Source of the DNA: an uncultured Ruminococcus sp.
GTDB taxonomy: Bacteria > Bacillota > Clostridia > Oscillospirales > Ruminococcaceae
Length of the DNA: 64,000 bases
Assembly: GCA_945868475.1 (NCBI GenBank)
Contig: CAMBLM010000011.1
Location: 1 to 64,000 of the forward strand
Reading direction: 5' to 3'
The translations under genes were made by a program, and so were the position numbers. Positions 52,018 through 61,147 of the stretch are shown in pieces. The notes below the pieces were generated by a model, which was given only the letters and a program-made list of their open reading frames with translations, ran no database searches and had not been told where the DNA came from. Position 1 is the stretch's first letter; every line of letters begins with the position of its first letter.

Positions 52018-53352
52018 ATGCCAATTTCACTTAATTGCAAGTATTTATCAAAGTTTATTGCTCCTCATGAGCTTGAAGCTGCTAAGGCACAGGCCGAGCT
52101 TGCTGCTAAAACACTTCACGATAAAACCGGTCTTGGAAATGATTTTCTTGGCTGGCTGAATCTCCCTACAGATTATGATAAGGAAGAATTTGCGAGAATC
52201 AAGGCTGCTGCCAAGAAAATCCAGAGCAATTCCGATATTCTTATCGTTATCGGAATCGGCGGTTCATATCTCGGTGCAAGAGCTGCTATTGAGCTGCTTA
52301 AAACACCTTTCTACAATGATATCAAGAAAGATACACCCGACATTTATTTTGTCGGAAACAATATCAATCCTACTTATCTCAATACGATCCTTTCAATTTG
52401 CGAGGGTAAGGATATTGCGGTAAATGTTATTTCCAAGTCCGGTACAACGACTGAACCTGCACTTGCATTCAGAGTATTCCGTAATCTTGTTGAAAAGAAA
52501 TACGGTAAGGATGGTGCTAAGGAAAGGATTTTCTGCACCACTGATAAGGCTAAGGGAACGCTTAAAGAACTCGCTGATACAGAGGGTTATGAAACATTCG
52601 TTATTCCTGATGACGTAGGCGGAAGATTCTCAGTTCTTACAGCTGTTGGTTTTCTTCCGATCGCTGTTGCAGGCTGTGACATTGATGCTCTTATGGCCGG
52701 TGCAAAGCAGGCACAGGAAGATTTCTGCAAGGATTTCGATAACAATGACTGCTACAAGTATGCTGCAATCAGAAACATTCTTTATTCCAAGAACAAGTCT
52801 GTTGAGCTTCTCGTTTCCTATGACCCAAGCTTTACAATGATGACAGAATGGTTCAAGCAGCTTTACGGCGAGAGCGAAGGCAAGGATAACAAGGGCATTT
52901 TCCCGTCTGCTGCAACATTCTCGACTGATCTTCACTCGATGGGCCAGTTTATTCAGCAGGGTTCAAGGATTATGTTTGAAACCGTTGTTGATATCAAGAA
53001 GCCGCAGAAGGATTTCTTCCTTGAATCCGATGAAGAAGACCTTGACGGACTTAACTTCCTTACAAACCAGAATATGTCTGTTGTAAACCGCAAGGCTCTT
53101 GAAGGAACTATCCTTGCTCATACAGAGGGCGGTGTTCCTAACATCGTTCTTGAGCTTGATGACACAACAGAATACAATGTAGGATATATGATCTACTTCT
53201 TCGAGAAGTCCTGCGCTGTTGACGGTTATATGCTCGGAGTTAATCCTTTTGATCAGCCGGGCGTTGAAAGCTATAAGAAGAATATGTTCGCTCTTCTCGG
53301 CAAGCCGGGTTATGAGGGAATGAAGGCTGAGCTTGAAGCAAAGCTTAACTGA
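52018..53352 (+). CDS. pgi: Glucose-6-phosphate isomerase
   Basis: 444 aa, the length of the Firmicute type. Substrate-binding loop [21 protein letters not shown], the catalytic Glu region [11 protein letters not shown], and a C-terminal [19 protein letters not shown] segment. It interconverts glucose-6-phosphate and fructose-6-phosphate. GGAGG precedes ATG. Strong codon bias as in glycolytic genes. The P-loop protein gene follows after 76 bp. Confidence 0.97.
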   Translation: MPISLNCKYLSKFIAPHELEAAKAQAELAAKTLHDKTGLGNDFLGWLNLPTDYDKEEFARIKAAAKKIQSNSDILIVIGIGGSYLGARAAIELLKTPFYNDIKKDTPDIYFVGNNINPTYLNTILSICEGKDIAVNVISKSGTTTEPALAFRVFRNLVEKKYGKDGAKERIFCTTDKAKGTLKELADTEGYETFVIPDDVGGRFSVLTAVGFLPIAVAGCDIDALMAGAKQAQEDFCKDFDNNDCYKYAAIRNILYSKNKSVELLVSYDPSFTMMTEWFKQLYGESEGKDNKGIFPSAATFSTDLHSMGQFIQQGSRIMFETVVDIKKPQKDFFLESDEEDLDGLNFLTNQNMSVVNRKALEGTILAHTEGGVPNIVLELDDTTEYNVGYMIYFFEKSCAVDGYMLGVNPFDQPGVESYKKNMFALLGKPGYEGMKAELEAKLN

Positions 53353-53428
53353 TCTAAGTTTAAAATCACGTTGATTTCCACTCGTGATATTAATATAAAA
53401 GCCTAACGGCGGAACGGAGTGTTTTCAC

Positions 53429-53839
53429 ATGGTAAAAATTATTACTGGTAAAAAAGGTACAGGTAAAACAAAGATCTTAATTGATATGATTAACGAGGCT
53501 TCTAAGAAGTCTGACGGTTATGTTGTTTGCATCGACAAGAGCGAAAAGCTCAGATATGATATTCCTACAAATGTAAGAATCGTTGATACAGATGCCAACA
53601 GCATTTACTCTTTTGAAGCCTTCTACGGACTTGTTGCAGGTCTTGTTGCAGGCAACTATGATATCAAGGAAATTTTCGTTGACTCCATTCTTAAGGTTGG
53701 CGGTGCTGACTTTGAAGCACTTGGTGCTGTACTTAACAAGATCGACAAGCTCACAGGTTCTGATGTAAAGGTTACATTTACAGTATCCGCAGAACTCGCT
53801 GATCTTCCTGAGTCTGTTTCAAAATTTGCAAAAAAATAA
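53429..53839 (+). CDS. Small P-loop protein of unknown function
   Basis: 136 aa. The N terminus opens directly with a Walker A motif (ITGKKGTGKTK, about residues 5-15). A strand ending VCIDKSE, a VRIVDTD strand and EIFVDSIL (Walker B-like with Asp) follow. It resembles a minimal P-loop NTPase (KAP/kinase fold) without further domains. I recognise no named family. It is expressed from pgi read-through or its own promoter, with a highly biased codon use like pgi, suggesting abundant protein. Confidence 0.7.
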   Translation: MVKIITGKKGTGKTKILIDMINEASKKSDGYVVCIDKSEKLRYDIPTNVRIVDTDANSIYSFEAFYGLVAGLVAGNYDIKEIFVDSILKVGGADFEALGAVLNKIDKLTGSDVKVTFTVSAELADLPESVSKFAKK

Positions 53840-53852
53840 TTTTCAAAAACTA

Positions 53853-53881
53853 TTGACATATCACTTATGTTGTGATATAAT
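53853..53881 (+). promoter_or_regulatory. Consensus sigma-A promoter of DUF177-rpmF
   Basis: Exact TTGACA (53853-53858), 17-bp spacer, exact TATAAT (53876-53881) with TG two bases before it. Confidence 0.93.
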
Positions 53882-53907
53882 TTAATTCGTTATGTTTGGG
53901 GTGTGCT

Positions 53908-54354
53908 ATGGTTTTAAACTTAAAGCAGCTTTACAATATTGTCGGCGAAAAGCTGATTGTGGATTATGCTGTTGATTCCGACAGGCTGAAGGAGATTAAA
54001 CAATATAGTTTCATTGACCCCGTAAATGTTAAGGGTTCGGTCTATAACCGTGCAGGTGTGGTAATGCTCAGCTGTACAGTTGATTTTACTCTTGACGCTG
54101 TTTGTGACAGATGTCTTATCCCGTTTAAAAAGAGTTTTTCTTTTGACTGTGAACACATTCTTGTTCGTGAAACCAACACGGATAATGATGAGTATGTTGT
54201 AACAGAGGGAGATTCGCTTGATTTGGACGAGCTTGTGATACAGGATATTCTGTTGCAGCTACCTTCAAAGATGCTCTGCAAGGAAGACTGCAAAGGTCTT
54301 TGCCCTGTCTGCGGAACGGATTTGAATTTCAATGAATGTAACTGTAAAGGTTAA
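53908..54354 (+). CDS. DUF177 domain protein (YceD-like)
   Basis: 148 aa from ATG 53908 (GGGGTG lies just upstream; an in-frame TTG at 53896 has no RBS). DUF177 features are present: a VCDRCL Cys pair in the middle and a C-terminal CKEDCKGLCPVCGTDLNFNECNC cluster that would bind zinc. The gene stands directly before rpmF as in most bacteria, where YceD is linked with 23S rRNA accumulation. Confidence 0.9.
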   Translation: MVLNLKQLYNIVGEKLIVDYAVDSDRLKEIKQYSFIDPVNVKGSVYNRAGVVMLSCTVDFTLDAVCDRCLIPFKKSFSFDCEHILVRETNTDNDEYVVTEGDSLDLDELVIQDILLQLPSKMLCKEDCKGLCPVCGTDLNFNECNCKG

Positions 54355-54375
54355 AGGATAAGGAGGTGCTGAATA

Positions 54376-54558
54376 ATGGCAGTACCAAAGAGAAAGGTAT
54401 CAAAGGCAAGACGTGATAGCAGACGTTCTGCTGTTTGGAAACTGGAGGCTCCTGCACTTTCCAGATGTACTCACTGCGGCGAACTTACATCTCCGCACAA
54501 GGTTTGCAAAAATTGCGGATACTATAAGGGTAGAGAAGTAATTTCTAAAGAAGCTTAA
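54376..54558 (+). CDS. rpmF: 50S ribosomal protein L32
   Basis: 60 aa. Starts MAVPKRKVSKARRDSRR and has the zinc-ribbon form CTHCGELTSPHKVCKNCGYY (four Cys). AAGGAGG precedes ATG. It lies 21 bp after the DUF177 gene, the standard bicistronic unit, and is followed by a terminator. Confidence 0.98.
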   Translation: MAVPKRKVSKARRDSRRSAVWKLEAPALSRCTHCGELTSPHKVCKNCGYYKGREVISKEA

Positions 54559-54569
54559 GTAGCTTGCTG

Positions 54570-54608
54570 AACCGAAGAGGGAGATTTATCCTTCTTCGGT
54601 TTTTATTT
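54570..54608 (+). terminator. Terminator of rpmF
   Basis: About 11-bp stem AACCGAAGAGG / CCTTCTTCGGTT with small bulge and T-rich tail; it ends just before the RBS of the next gene. Confidence 0.82.
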
Positions 54609-54619
54609 TAAGGAGAAAT

Positions 54620-55918
54620 ATGGCTGTAAAAATTCAATCCGTTATTAAAGATTCACCTGCTTTTCATGCAGGAGTCAAGGAAAATGATATATTGATCTCG
54701 CTGAATGGTCATGAGATTCGTGACGTGCTTGACTATATGTATTATGCGGCAGAAATTAATGTCAGCACTACAGTTGACCGCGGCGGAAGAAGATTGACTT
54801 TTCACATTGAAAAAAGTGAATATGATGATCTCGGACTGGAATTTGAAACTTTTTTGATGGATAAAAAGCAGAGCTGTACCAATAAATGCATTTTCTGTTT
54901 TATCGATCAGATGCCGCCCAATATGCGTGAAACATTGTATTTCAAGGATGATGATTCACGACTTTCGTTTTTGCAGGGAAACTATGTTACCCTTACAAAT
55001 CTTGATCAGAAAGACATCGACCGCATAATCAATATGCGTTTAAATATTAATATTTCCGTTCATACGACCAATCCCGAGCTTCGCTGTACGATGATGCACA
55101 ATCGTTTTGCGGGCGAAAAATTGAAATATTTGAAGCAGTTTGCTGATGCAGGCATCGCAATGAACTGTCAGATCGTTCTTTGTCCGGGAATAAATGACGG
55201 TGAAGAACTTCGCAGGACGTTGACTGATCTCGGAAATCTTATGCCAAACATAAAGAGTGCTGCTGTTGTTCCTGTAGGTGTTACAAAATTTCGTGAGGGA
55301 CTTTATCCGCTTGAAAAATTCAACAGGGAAACCGCAGGACAGGCGATAGACCTTATTGAAAGTTTTCAAGCTGAATTTCTTGAAAAATACGGAACAAGGC
55401 TTGTTTTTCCTGCTGATGAATTTTACATCACGGCAGGAAGGGAACTTCCCGACGGCGATTATTATGAAGACTACTGTCAGTATGAAAACGGAATAGGGAT
55501 GCTTCGTTCACTTGCTGATGAGTTTGAATCCGCAATGAAAATCGCAGATGATCCGACGAAGCCAAGAACCGTTTCAATTGCAACGGGAGCGGCAGTTTAT
55601 GATTTTCTTGTAAAGCTTGTAAAAAAAGCGGAAGAAAAATGGAACAATATAAAATGCAACGTTTATAAAATAAGAAATGACTTTTTCGGGGAAACTATAA
55701 CAGTTACAGGACTTATCACGGCACAGGATATCATTTCGCAGCTTAATGGAAAAGAACTTGGTGATGCGCTTCTTATTTCAAAAAGTATGCTTATGCGTGA
55801 TTCTGATATTTTCCTTGACGATTTGAGAATACTTGATGTTGAAAAAGCACTCGGAGTTTCCGTAAGACCTGTTGATAATGACGGATTTGAGCTTCTTGAT
55901 GCTATTTTATATGAATAA
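54620..55918 (+). CDS. DUF512 protein: PDZ plus radical-SAM-like domain
   Basis: 432 aa. N-terminal PDZ-like domain (SPAFHAGVKENDILISLNGHEIRD, about residues 11-35), then a radical-SAM-type Cys cluster CTNKCIFC (CX3CX2C, about 93-100), DSRLSFLQGNYVTLTNL and the C-terminal DUF512 domain. The family is widespread in clostridia and almost always next to der, as here. It is thought to be an iron-sulfur enzyme; substrate unknown. AAGGAG precedes ATG. Confidence 0.92.
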   Translation: MAVKIQSVIKDSPAFHAGVKENDILISLNGHEIRDVLDYMYYAAEINVSTTVDRGGRRLTFHIEKSEYDDLGLEFETFLMDKKQSCTNKCIFCFIDQMPPNMRETLYFKDDDSRLSFLQGNYVTLTNLDQKDIDRIINMRLNINISVHTTNPELRCTMMHNRFAGEKLKYLKQFADAGIAMNCQIVLCPGINDGEELRRTLTDLGNLMPNIKSAAVVPVGVTKFREGLYPLEKFNRETAGQAIDLIESFQAEFLEKYGTRLVFPADEFYITAGRELPDGDYYEDYCQYENGIGMLRSLADEFESAMKIADDPTKPRTVSIATGAAVYDFLVKLVKKAEEKWNNIKCNVYKIRNDFFGETITVTGLITAQDIISQLNGKELGDALLISKSMLMRDSDIFLDDLRILDVEKALGVSVRPVDNDGFELLDAILYE

Positions 55919-55938
55919 ATTGATTGGAGATGATAGCT

Positions 55939-57267
55939 TTGGCATTACCTATACTTGCAATTGTCGGACGCCCGAATGTTGGAAAATCCACACTTTTCAA
56001 CAAGCTTGTAGGACAGAGGATATCCATTGTTGAAGATACTCCCGGTGTTACAAGAGATAGGATCTATTCCAAGTCTGAATGGAGAAATCGCGAGTTTATG
56101 ATCGTTGACACAGGTGGTATCGAGCCTGACAGCAGTGATATTATTCTTTCACAGATGCGCAGACAGGCTGAACTCGCTATTGAAAAGGCTGATGTTATTG
56201 TATTTTTAACTGATATAAGGACAGGTGTAACTGCCAATGACTATGATGTTGCAAAAATGCTTCAGAAAAGCGGTAAGCCTGTTATTCTCTGTGTAAACAA
56301 GGTCGATTCTATCGGTGATCCTCCGGTTGAATTTTATGAGTTTTACAATCTTGGCTTGGGTGATCCAATTGCTATTTCGGCTGCACATGGTCATGGTACG
56401 GGTGATATGCTTGATAAAGTTTTTGAGTATTTCCCCGAAGATGACAGTGTTGAATATGATGAGGAATATATCAAGGTTTCTGTTATAGGCAAACCGAATG
56501 TCGGTAAATCCTCGCTTATCAACCGTGTTTCGGGCGAAGAAAGAGCTATTGTTTCCGATATCGCGGGAACGACCCGTGATGCAACGGATACTGTTATTGA
56601 AAATGAACACGGAAAGTATGTGTTTATTGACACGGCAGGTATTCGCAAGAAGTCGAAGATACAGGAAAAGATCGAACATTACAGCGTTCTGAGAGCATAT
56701 ATGGCTGTTGACCGTTCCGATGTGTGCGTAATAGTTATCGATGCGGAAGTAGGCTTCACAGAGCAGGATTCAAAGGTTGCAGGATATGCTCATGAGCAGG
56801 GAAAAGGCTGCATTGTTGCCATAAACAAATGGGACGCTATTGAAAAAGACACAAACACTATGGACGAATTCAAAAAGAAGCTTGAAGAGGATTTCAGCTT
56901 TATGTCTTACGTTCCTTTTGTGTTTATTTCTGCAAAAACAGGTCTTAGAATAGACAAGCTTTTCGATCTTATCAACAATGTAAATATGCAGAACAGTATG
57001 AGAATTTCCACAGGTATGCTCAACGATGTTCTTGCTTATGCAACGACGAGAGTTCAGCCGCCGTCCGATAAGGGCAGACGACTTAAAATCTATTATATGA
57101 CTCAGCCGTCTACAAAGCCGCCTACGTTTGTAATTTTTGTAAACAGAGCTGACCTTTTCCATTTCTCTTATCAGCGTTATATCGAAAATCAGATAAGACA
57201 GACATTTGGACTTGATGGTACACCTGTTAGATTTGTTGTGCGTGAGCGAAACCGTGAAGATGACTAA
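55939..57267 (+). CDS. der: Ribosome biogenesis GTPase Der (EngA)
   Basis: 442 aa from a TTG at 55939: GGAG lies 9 nt upstream, and this yields the usual N terminus [17 protein letters not shown]. Two tandem GTPase domains: G1 motifs GRPNVGKST and GKPNVGKSS, with DTGGIE and [10 protein letters not shown] as G3 motifs, NKVDS and NKWDAI as G4. A C-terminal KH-like domain follows. Der is needed for 50S assembly. Confidence 0.97.
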   Translation: MALPILAIVGRPNVGKSTLFNKLVGQRISIVEDTPGVTRDRIYSKSEWRNREFMIVDTGGIEPDSSDIILSQMRRQAELAIEKADVIVFLTDIRTGVTANDYDVAKMLQKSGKPVILCVNKVDSIGDPPVEFYEFYNLGLGDPIAISAAHGHGTGDMLDKVFEYFPEDDSVEYDEEYIKVSVIGKPNVGKSSLINRVSGEERAIVSDIAGTTRDATDTVIENEHGKYVFIDTAGIRKKSKIQEKIEHYSVLRAYMAVDRSDVCVIVIDAEVGFTEQDSKVAGYAHEQGKGCIVAINKWDAIEKDTNTMDEFKKKLEEDFSFMSYVPFVFISAKTGLRIDKLFDLINNVNMQNSMRISTGMLNDVLAYATTRVQPPSDKGRRLKIYYMTQPSTKPPTFVIFVNRADLFHFSYQRYIENQIRQTFGLDGTPVRFVVRERNREDD

Positions 57268-57282
57268 TAGGGGAATGTTAAA

Positions 57283-57984
57283 ATGATAAAATTGGTGATA
57301 TGTCTGCTGCTGACAATGGTAATTTCTTATCTTCTCGGCAGCTGCAACTCAGCAATTATTGTGGTGCGCTGCTTAAAGCATGAGGATATTCGTGAGCATG
57401 GAAGCAAAAACGCGGGACTTACCAACACACTTCGCTGCTATGGCAAAATTCCTGCTTTGCTTACGCTTATAGGCGATCTTGCAAAGGGGATGATCGCTGT
57501 ATTGTTAAGCATTTTGATGTTCAGGCTTATTATCGGGAACGGTTTCCCGAATGAACTGCCCGATTGGTATCCTCCGGTAATGGACGAGAAATCGATCGGC
57601 TACATATCAGGATTTTTTGCGATACTTGGACATATTTTTCCGCTTTATTATGGTTTTAAGGGCGGAAAGGGAATTCTTGTTTCGTCATCAATACTTATTG
57701 TGATCGATCCGCTTACTTTTGTCATAATAATACCGTTCTTTGCACTGGTACTTTTTATTACAAGATATGTTTCGGTATCATCGATCTCTGCAGCGGCATT
57801 TTATCCTATACTTACGTTTTTACTTCATTTTTTTGTAGAAAAACTACCGTTGGCAAACTGCATCACGCATGTTATTCTGGTTGTCTTTACAAGTGCGCTT
57901 CTGATATATATGCATCGTGCAAATATTAAGCGCCTTAAAGAAGGTACGGAAAATAAATTCAGCTTTAACAAAAAGAAAGAGTGA
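57283..57984 (+). CDS. plsY: Glycerol-3-phosphate acyltransferase PlsY
   Basis: 233 aa. About five to seven membrane helices. The conserved motifs are GSCNSAIIV, an EHGSKNAGLTNTLR motif, GHIFPLYYGFKGGKG and the following helices. It transfers acyl groups from acyl-phosphate to glycerol-3-phosphate. GpsA, which supplies glycerol-3-phosphate, is encoded 15 bp downstream, so both form a phospholipid operon with der. Confidence 0.95.
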   Translation: MIKLVICLLLTMVISYLLGSCNSAIIVVRCLKHEDIREHGSKNAGLTNTLRCYGKIPALLTLIGDLAKGMIAVLLSILMFRLIIGNGFPNELPDWYPPVMDEKSIGYISGFFAILGHIFPLYYGFKGGKGILVSSSILIVIDPLTFVIIIPFFALVLFITRYVSVSSISAAAFYPILTFLLHFFVEKLPLANCITHVILVVFTSALLIYMHRANIKRLKEGTENKFSFNKKKE

Positions 57985-57999
57985 TCGGAGGAATAAAGA

Positions 58000-59007
58000 A
58001 TGGCAAAGTTTACAGTTCTCGGTATGGGAGGATTTGGTCTTGCGCTTGCTGTAATGCTTGACAAGAACGGTCACAGCGTTAATGTTTGGTCGGCGTTTGA
58101 GAGTGAGATAGAGGATATCAAACGTGACGGTGAAAATAAAAAGAAGCTTCCGGGCGTAAAAATAAGCGATTCAATCACACTTACATCGGATATCTCAGCT
58201 GTATCGGGCAGTGATGTCGTAATTTTTGGCGTTCCTACAGGTTTTGTACGAAGCGTTGCAAAGCAGGTTGCACCGTTTATTACAGAAAACACGGTAATTC
58301 TTAACACAAGTAAGGGACTTGAAGATAAGACCTTTAAGAGAATGAGCAAAGTCCTTCACGAAGAACTTCCGAATTCGCCGATTGTTATCTTAACAGGTCC
58401 TTCACATGCGGAGGAAGTGGGCGTCGGTATGCCGACAACGGTTGTTGTTGCTTCCGATGATTCAAAATATTCCGATTATATCCAGTCGATAATGTCGAAC
58501 ACAGCTCTCAGAATTTATATCAATGATGATGTTGTAGGCTCAGAGCTTGGCGGTTCGCTTAAAAATATAATTGCTCTGTGCGCAGGTATCTGCGACGGAA
58601 TGGGCTTCGGTGACAATACCAAGGCTGCACTTATGACGAGAGGAATAACGGAAATTGCCCGTCTTGGCGTTAAAATGGGCGGTAAGAGAGATACGTTTGC
58701 CGGCCTTAGCGGAATAGGCGATCTTATCGTTACCTGCACAAGTATGCACAGCAGAAACCGCCGTGCAGGAATTCTTATCGGACAGGGAGTTTCTCCGGAT
58801 GAAGCTGTAAAGCAGATCGGTACGGTCGAGGGATACACCTGTACAAAGGTAGCTTATGAGCTTTCGCAGAGTGTAGGTGTTGTTATGCCGATAACCGAAC
58901 AATGCTACAATGTTCTGTTCAACGGTCTTGACCCGAAAACGGCACTCAAAAATCTTATGGGTCGTCCGAAAGGTCATGAAACCGAGCAGATCTGGGTTGA
59001 AGAATAA
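58000..59007 (+). CDS. gpsA: NAD(P)-dependent glycerol-3-phosphate dehydrogenase
   Basis: 335 aa. Dinucleotide-binding loop LGMGGFGLALA (GXGXXG), VPTGFVRSV, NTSKGLEDKT, the catalytic-Lys region with GGSLKNIIALCAGI and GLSGIGDLIVTCTS. GGAGG precedes ATG. It reduces dihydroxyacetone phosphate to sn-glycerol-3-phosphate for PlsY. Confidence 0.97.
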   Translation: MAKFTVLGMGGFGLALAVMLDKNGHSVNVWSAFESEIEDIKRDGENKKKLPGVKISDSITLTSDISAVSGSDVVIFGVPTGFVRSVAKQVAPFITENTVILNTSKGLEDKTFKRMSKVLHEELPNSPIVILTGPSHAEEVGVGMPTTVVVASDDSKYSDYIQSIMSNTALRIYINDDVVGSELGGSLKNIIALCAGICDGMGFGDNTKAALMTRGITEIARLGVKMGGKRDTFAGLSGIGDLIVTCTSMHSRNRRAGILIGQGVSPDEAVKQIGTVEGYTCTKVAYELSQSVGVVMPITEQCYNVLFNGLDPKTALKNLMGRPKGHETEQIWVEE

Positions 59008-59023
59008 AAATTATTAATACAGT

Positions 59024-59061
59024 AAAAAAGCTTTCGAGATCAATTTCTCGGAAGCTTTTTT
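59024..59061 (+). terminator. Terminator of der-plsY-gpsA
   Basis: 16-bp stem AAAAAAGCTTTCGAGA / TCTCGGAAGCTTTTTT with one G-T pair. Confidence 0.92.
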
Positions 59062-59066
59062 GTTCT

Positions 59067-59091
59067 ATACTTGTCCGTAAAAGCATATCAT
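59067..59091 (+). promoter_or_regulatory. Possible sigma-E-type promoter of the spoIIIA operon
   Basis: ATA (59067-59069) and CATATCAT (59084-59091), 14 bp apart, resemble the ATA / CATACA-T pattern of Bacillus sigma-E promoters. The spoIIIA operon is sigma-E-dependent in Bacillus. The match is partial. Confidence 0.35.
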
Positions 59092-59106
59092 TTATCAGAA
59101 TAAAAA

Positions 59107-60027
59107 ATGAAAGGAAGTATGGATCTCAAGATGAAAACGGCTGATAATATGCAGGACTTGCTTCAATACTTTCCCGAAAGATTGAGGGAGAGTATCGGGG
59201 CGTTTGGCGACGGATTAACAGAGATACGCTTGCGCCGTGAAAAACCGATCGTTTTAATGCGGAACTCAGAGATGAATTTTGTTGACAACAGTGGTCGGAT
59301 AACAAAAGTTTTTGACAGTGATCGCCTTATGATCACTTCAGCTGAGATAGACAGCTTTTTCTATGCGATATGCCGAAATTCTGTACATTCCTTTCAGGAG
59401 GATATTTGCAGTGGATTTGTTACTCTTTCGGGAGGACATCGTGTAGGTTTATGCGGAACTGCTGTAGTTCGTGACGGGAAGATAGCGAACATAAAAAATA
59501 TAAACGGGTTCAATGTCAGGGTCAGCCGTGAGGTGATTGGCTCGGGCGAGTATATATACAACAGGATTTTCTGCGGAAGTTTAAAAAATGTCCTTATCGC
59601 AGGAGTACCTGCAAGCGGAAAAACCACAATATTGCGTGACTTGTGCCGACTTCTCGGAAGCAGGTATAAGGTTTCACTGATCGACGAGCGTTCCGAGATA
59701 GCGGCTGTTTATTCGGGAGTTCCGCAGAATGATGTGGGGATAAATACAGATGTTTTCGACGGATATTCAAAGGCTGACGGGCTTGAAACTGCGGTGAGGG
59801 TAATGTCGCCCGACATTATAATCTTTGACGAGGCAGGTTCGCAGAACGAGTTCGGATATATGGAACACGCCATGAACTGCGGTATCAGAATATGCGCTTC
59901 TATACATGCATCTTCGATTGAAGATATTAAGCACAGGCTGCCGTTTTGGAGAAGCTTCGATCATATCGTGATGCTTGGAAAGCTTCCAAAGCAGGAACAC
60001 AGGATATACAGGACGGACGAGCTATGA
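59107..60027 (+). CDS. spoIIIAA: Stage III sporulation protein AA
   Basis: 306 aa (start could also be ATG 59119). Secretion-type ATPase fold: Walker A GVPASGKTTILRDL (about residue 163), LIDERSEIAA and Walker B-type IIIFDEAG. It energises the SpoIIIA-SpoIIQ channel between mother cell and forespore. Overlaps spoIIIAB by 4 bp (ATGA). Confidence 0.95.
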   Translation: MKGSMDLKMKTADNMQDLLQYFPERLRESIGAFGDGLTEIRLRREKPIVLMRNSEMNFVDNSGRITKVFDSDRLMITSAEIDSFFYAICRNSVHSFQEDICSGFVTLSGGHRVGLCGTAVVRDGKIANIKNINGFNVRVSREVIGSGEYIYNRIFCGSLKNVLIAGVPASGKTTILRDLCRLLGSRYKVSLIDERSEIAAVYSGVPQNDVGINTDVFDGYSKADGLETAVRVMSPDIIIFDEAGSQNEFGYMEHAMNCGIRICASIHASSIEDIKHRLPFWRSFDHIVMLGKLPKQEHRIYRTDEL

Positions 60028-60530
60028 AAAATGTGTTTATAATTCTGTTAATGGTGATATGCACCTTACTTGGAGGTTATTTTTCGGGAAAGCTTCGTCA
60101 GAAATGCAGATTTTTGAAAGACATTGAATATATGCTTGAAGAACTGCGTCTTATGATAGAATTTGAATCGGCTGAGGCAGGAGAGATAATTGATCGTCTT
60201 GCGAAAAATAAACGTTTGTCTGAACTTAATTTCTTAAAAAGTATAAACGATGATATTCGGATAGGTTCGGATATAGGTTTGCTATGGGAAAAGGCTGTTG
60301 AGTGTAGGCATTATGGCTTTTTGACCGATGAAGAAAAGGAATTTGTCAAGGACATAGGCAGAAAACTTGGAAAAAGCGATATCAGCGGACAGCTTAACGC
60401 CATAAAATACGAAAAGCTTGAGCTTGAGAAAATGATAAGATCAGCCGATGAGGATAATTGCAGAAAATCAAAGCTTTACCGTTCGCTTGGTGTGCTTTGC
60501 GGAGCATTTATTGTAATAATGTTCATCTGA
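60024..60530 (+). CDS. spoIIIAB: Stage III sporulation protein AB
   Basis: 168 aa from ATG 60024, which overlaps the spoIIIAA stop. N-terminal membrane helix (about 4-21), a helical cytoplasmic-type domain resembling type II/IV secretion assembly proteins (about 35-145), and a C-terminal helix (about 150-167). Confidence 0.93.
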   Translation: MKNVFIILLMVICTLLGGYFSGKLRQKCRFLKDIEYMLEELRLMIEFESAEAGEIIDRLAKNKRLSELNFLKSINDDIRIGSDIGLLWEKAVECRHYGFLTDEEKEFVKDIGRKLGKSDISGQLNAIKYEKLELEKMIRSADEDNCRKSKLYRSLGVLCGAFIVIMFI

Positions 60531-60544
60531 TCTCGGAGGGAAAA

Positions 60545-60739
60545 ATGAATTTAGATATTATTTTTAAAATTGCAGGAGTTGGAATAATTGTGGCAGTTCT
60601 GAATATGATCCTGAAAAAATCGGAACGCGAGGAATATGGTCTTATCGTCACGATAGCAGGACTTATTGTTGTTCTGCTTGTGATAATAGATGAGATAGCG
60701 TCCTTGTTTGAAACGGTAAAGTCAGTTTTCGGGTTCTAA
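60545..60739 (+). CDS. spoIIIAC: Stage III sporulation protein AC
   Basis: 64 aa from ATG 60545 (GGAGGG upstream). Two membrane helices with the EREEYGLIVTIAG turn characteristic of SpoIIIAC. Confidence 0.94.
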   Translation: MNLDIIFKIAGVGIIVAVLNMILKKSEREEYGLIVTIAGLIVVLLVIIDEIASLFETVKSVFGF

Positions 60740-60743
60740 GATT

Positions 60744-61133
60744 ATGGATATTGTTAAAATTGCGTCAATTTGTATTATTTCGACTGTTATATGCAGGCTG
60801 TTTGACAAGAACTCGCATGAATATGCACTTTACATCAAAATAACGACAGCAGTGATAGTTCTTTCGTTTATGTTCATTTATATCTCGCCGCTTATAGAAA
60901 GCATACGGTCGATATTTGAACGCTCGCAGGCTGATACGGACTATTTGAAAATTCTGTTCAAGGCAACGGGAATATGTTATATCTCGCAGTTTGCTTCGGA
61001 TATATGCAAGGACAGCGGAGAAAATCTTCTTGCTTCGCAGGCAGAGCTTGCAGGCAGGGTAGGGCTGATGGTTTCTGCTATACCGCTTTTTGAGCAGGCT
61101 GTTGAGATAATTATTTCTTTTTCGGGAACGTAA
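60744..61133 (+). CDS. spoIIIAD: Stage III sporulation protein AD
   Basis: 129 aa. Several hydrophobic helices with FKATGICYISQFASDICKDSGE, the conserved SpoIIIAD segment near residues 73-94. Follows spoIIIAC by 4 bp. Confidence 0.94.
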   Translation: MDIVKIASICIISTVICRLFDKNSHEYALYIKITTAVIVLSFMFIYISPLIESIRSIFERSQADTDYLKILFKATGICYISQFASDICKDSGENLLASQAELAGRVGLMVSAIPLFEQAVEIIISFSGT

Positions 61134-61147
61134 AGGAGCTATAGGAT

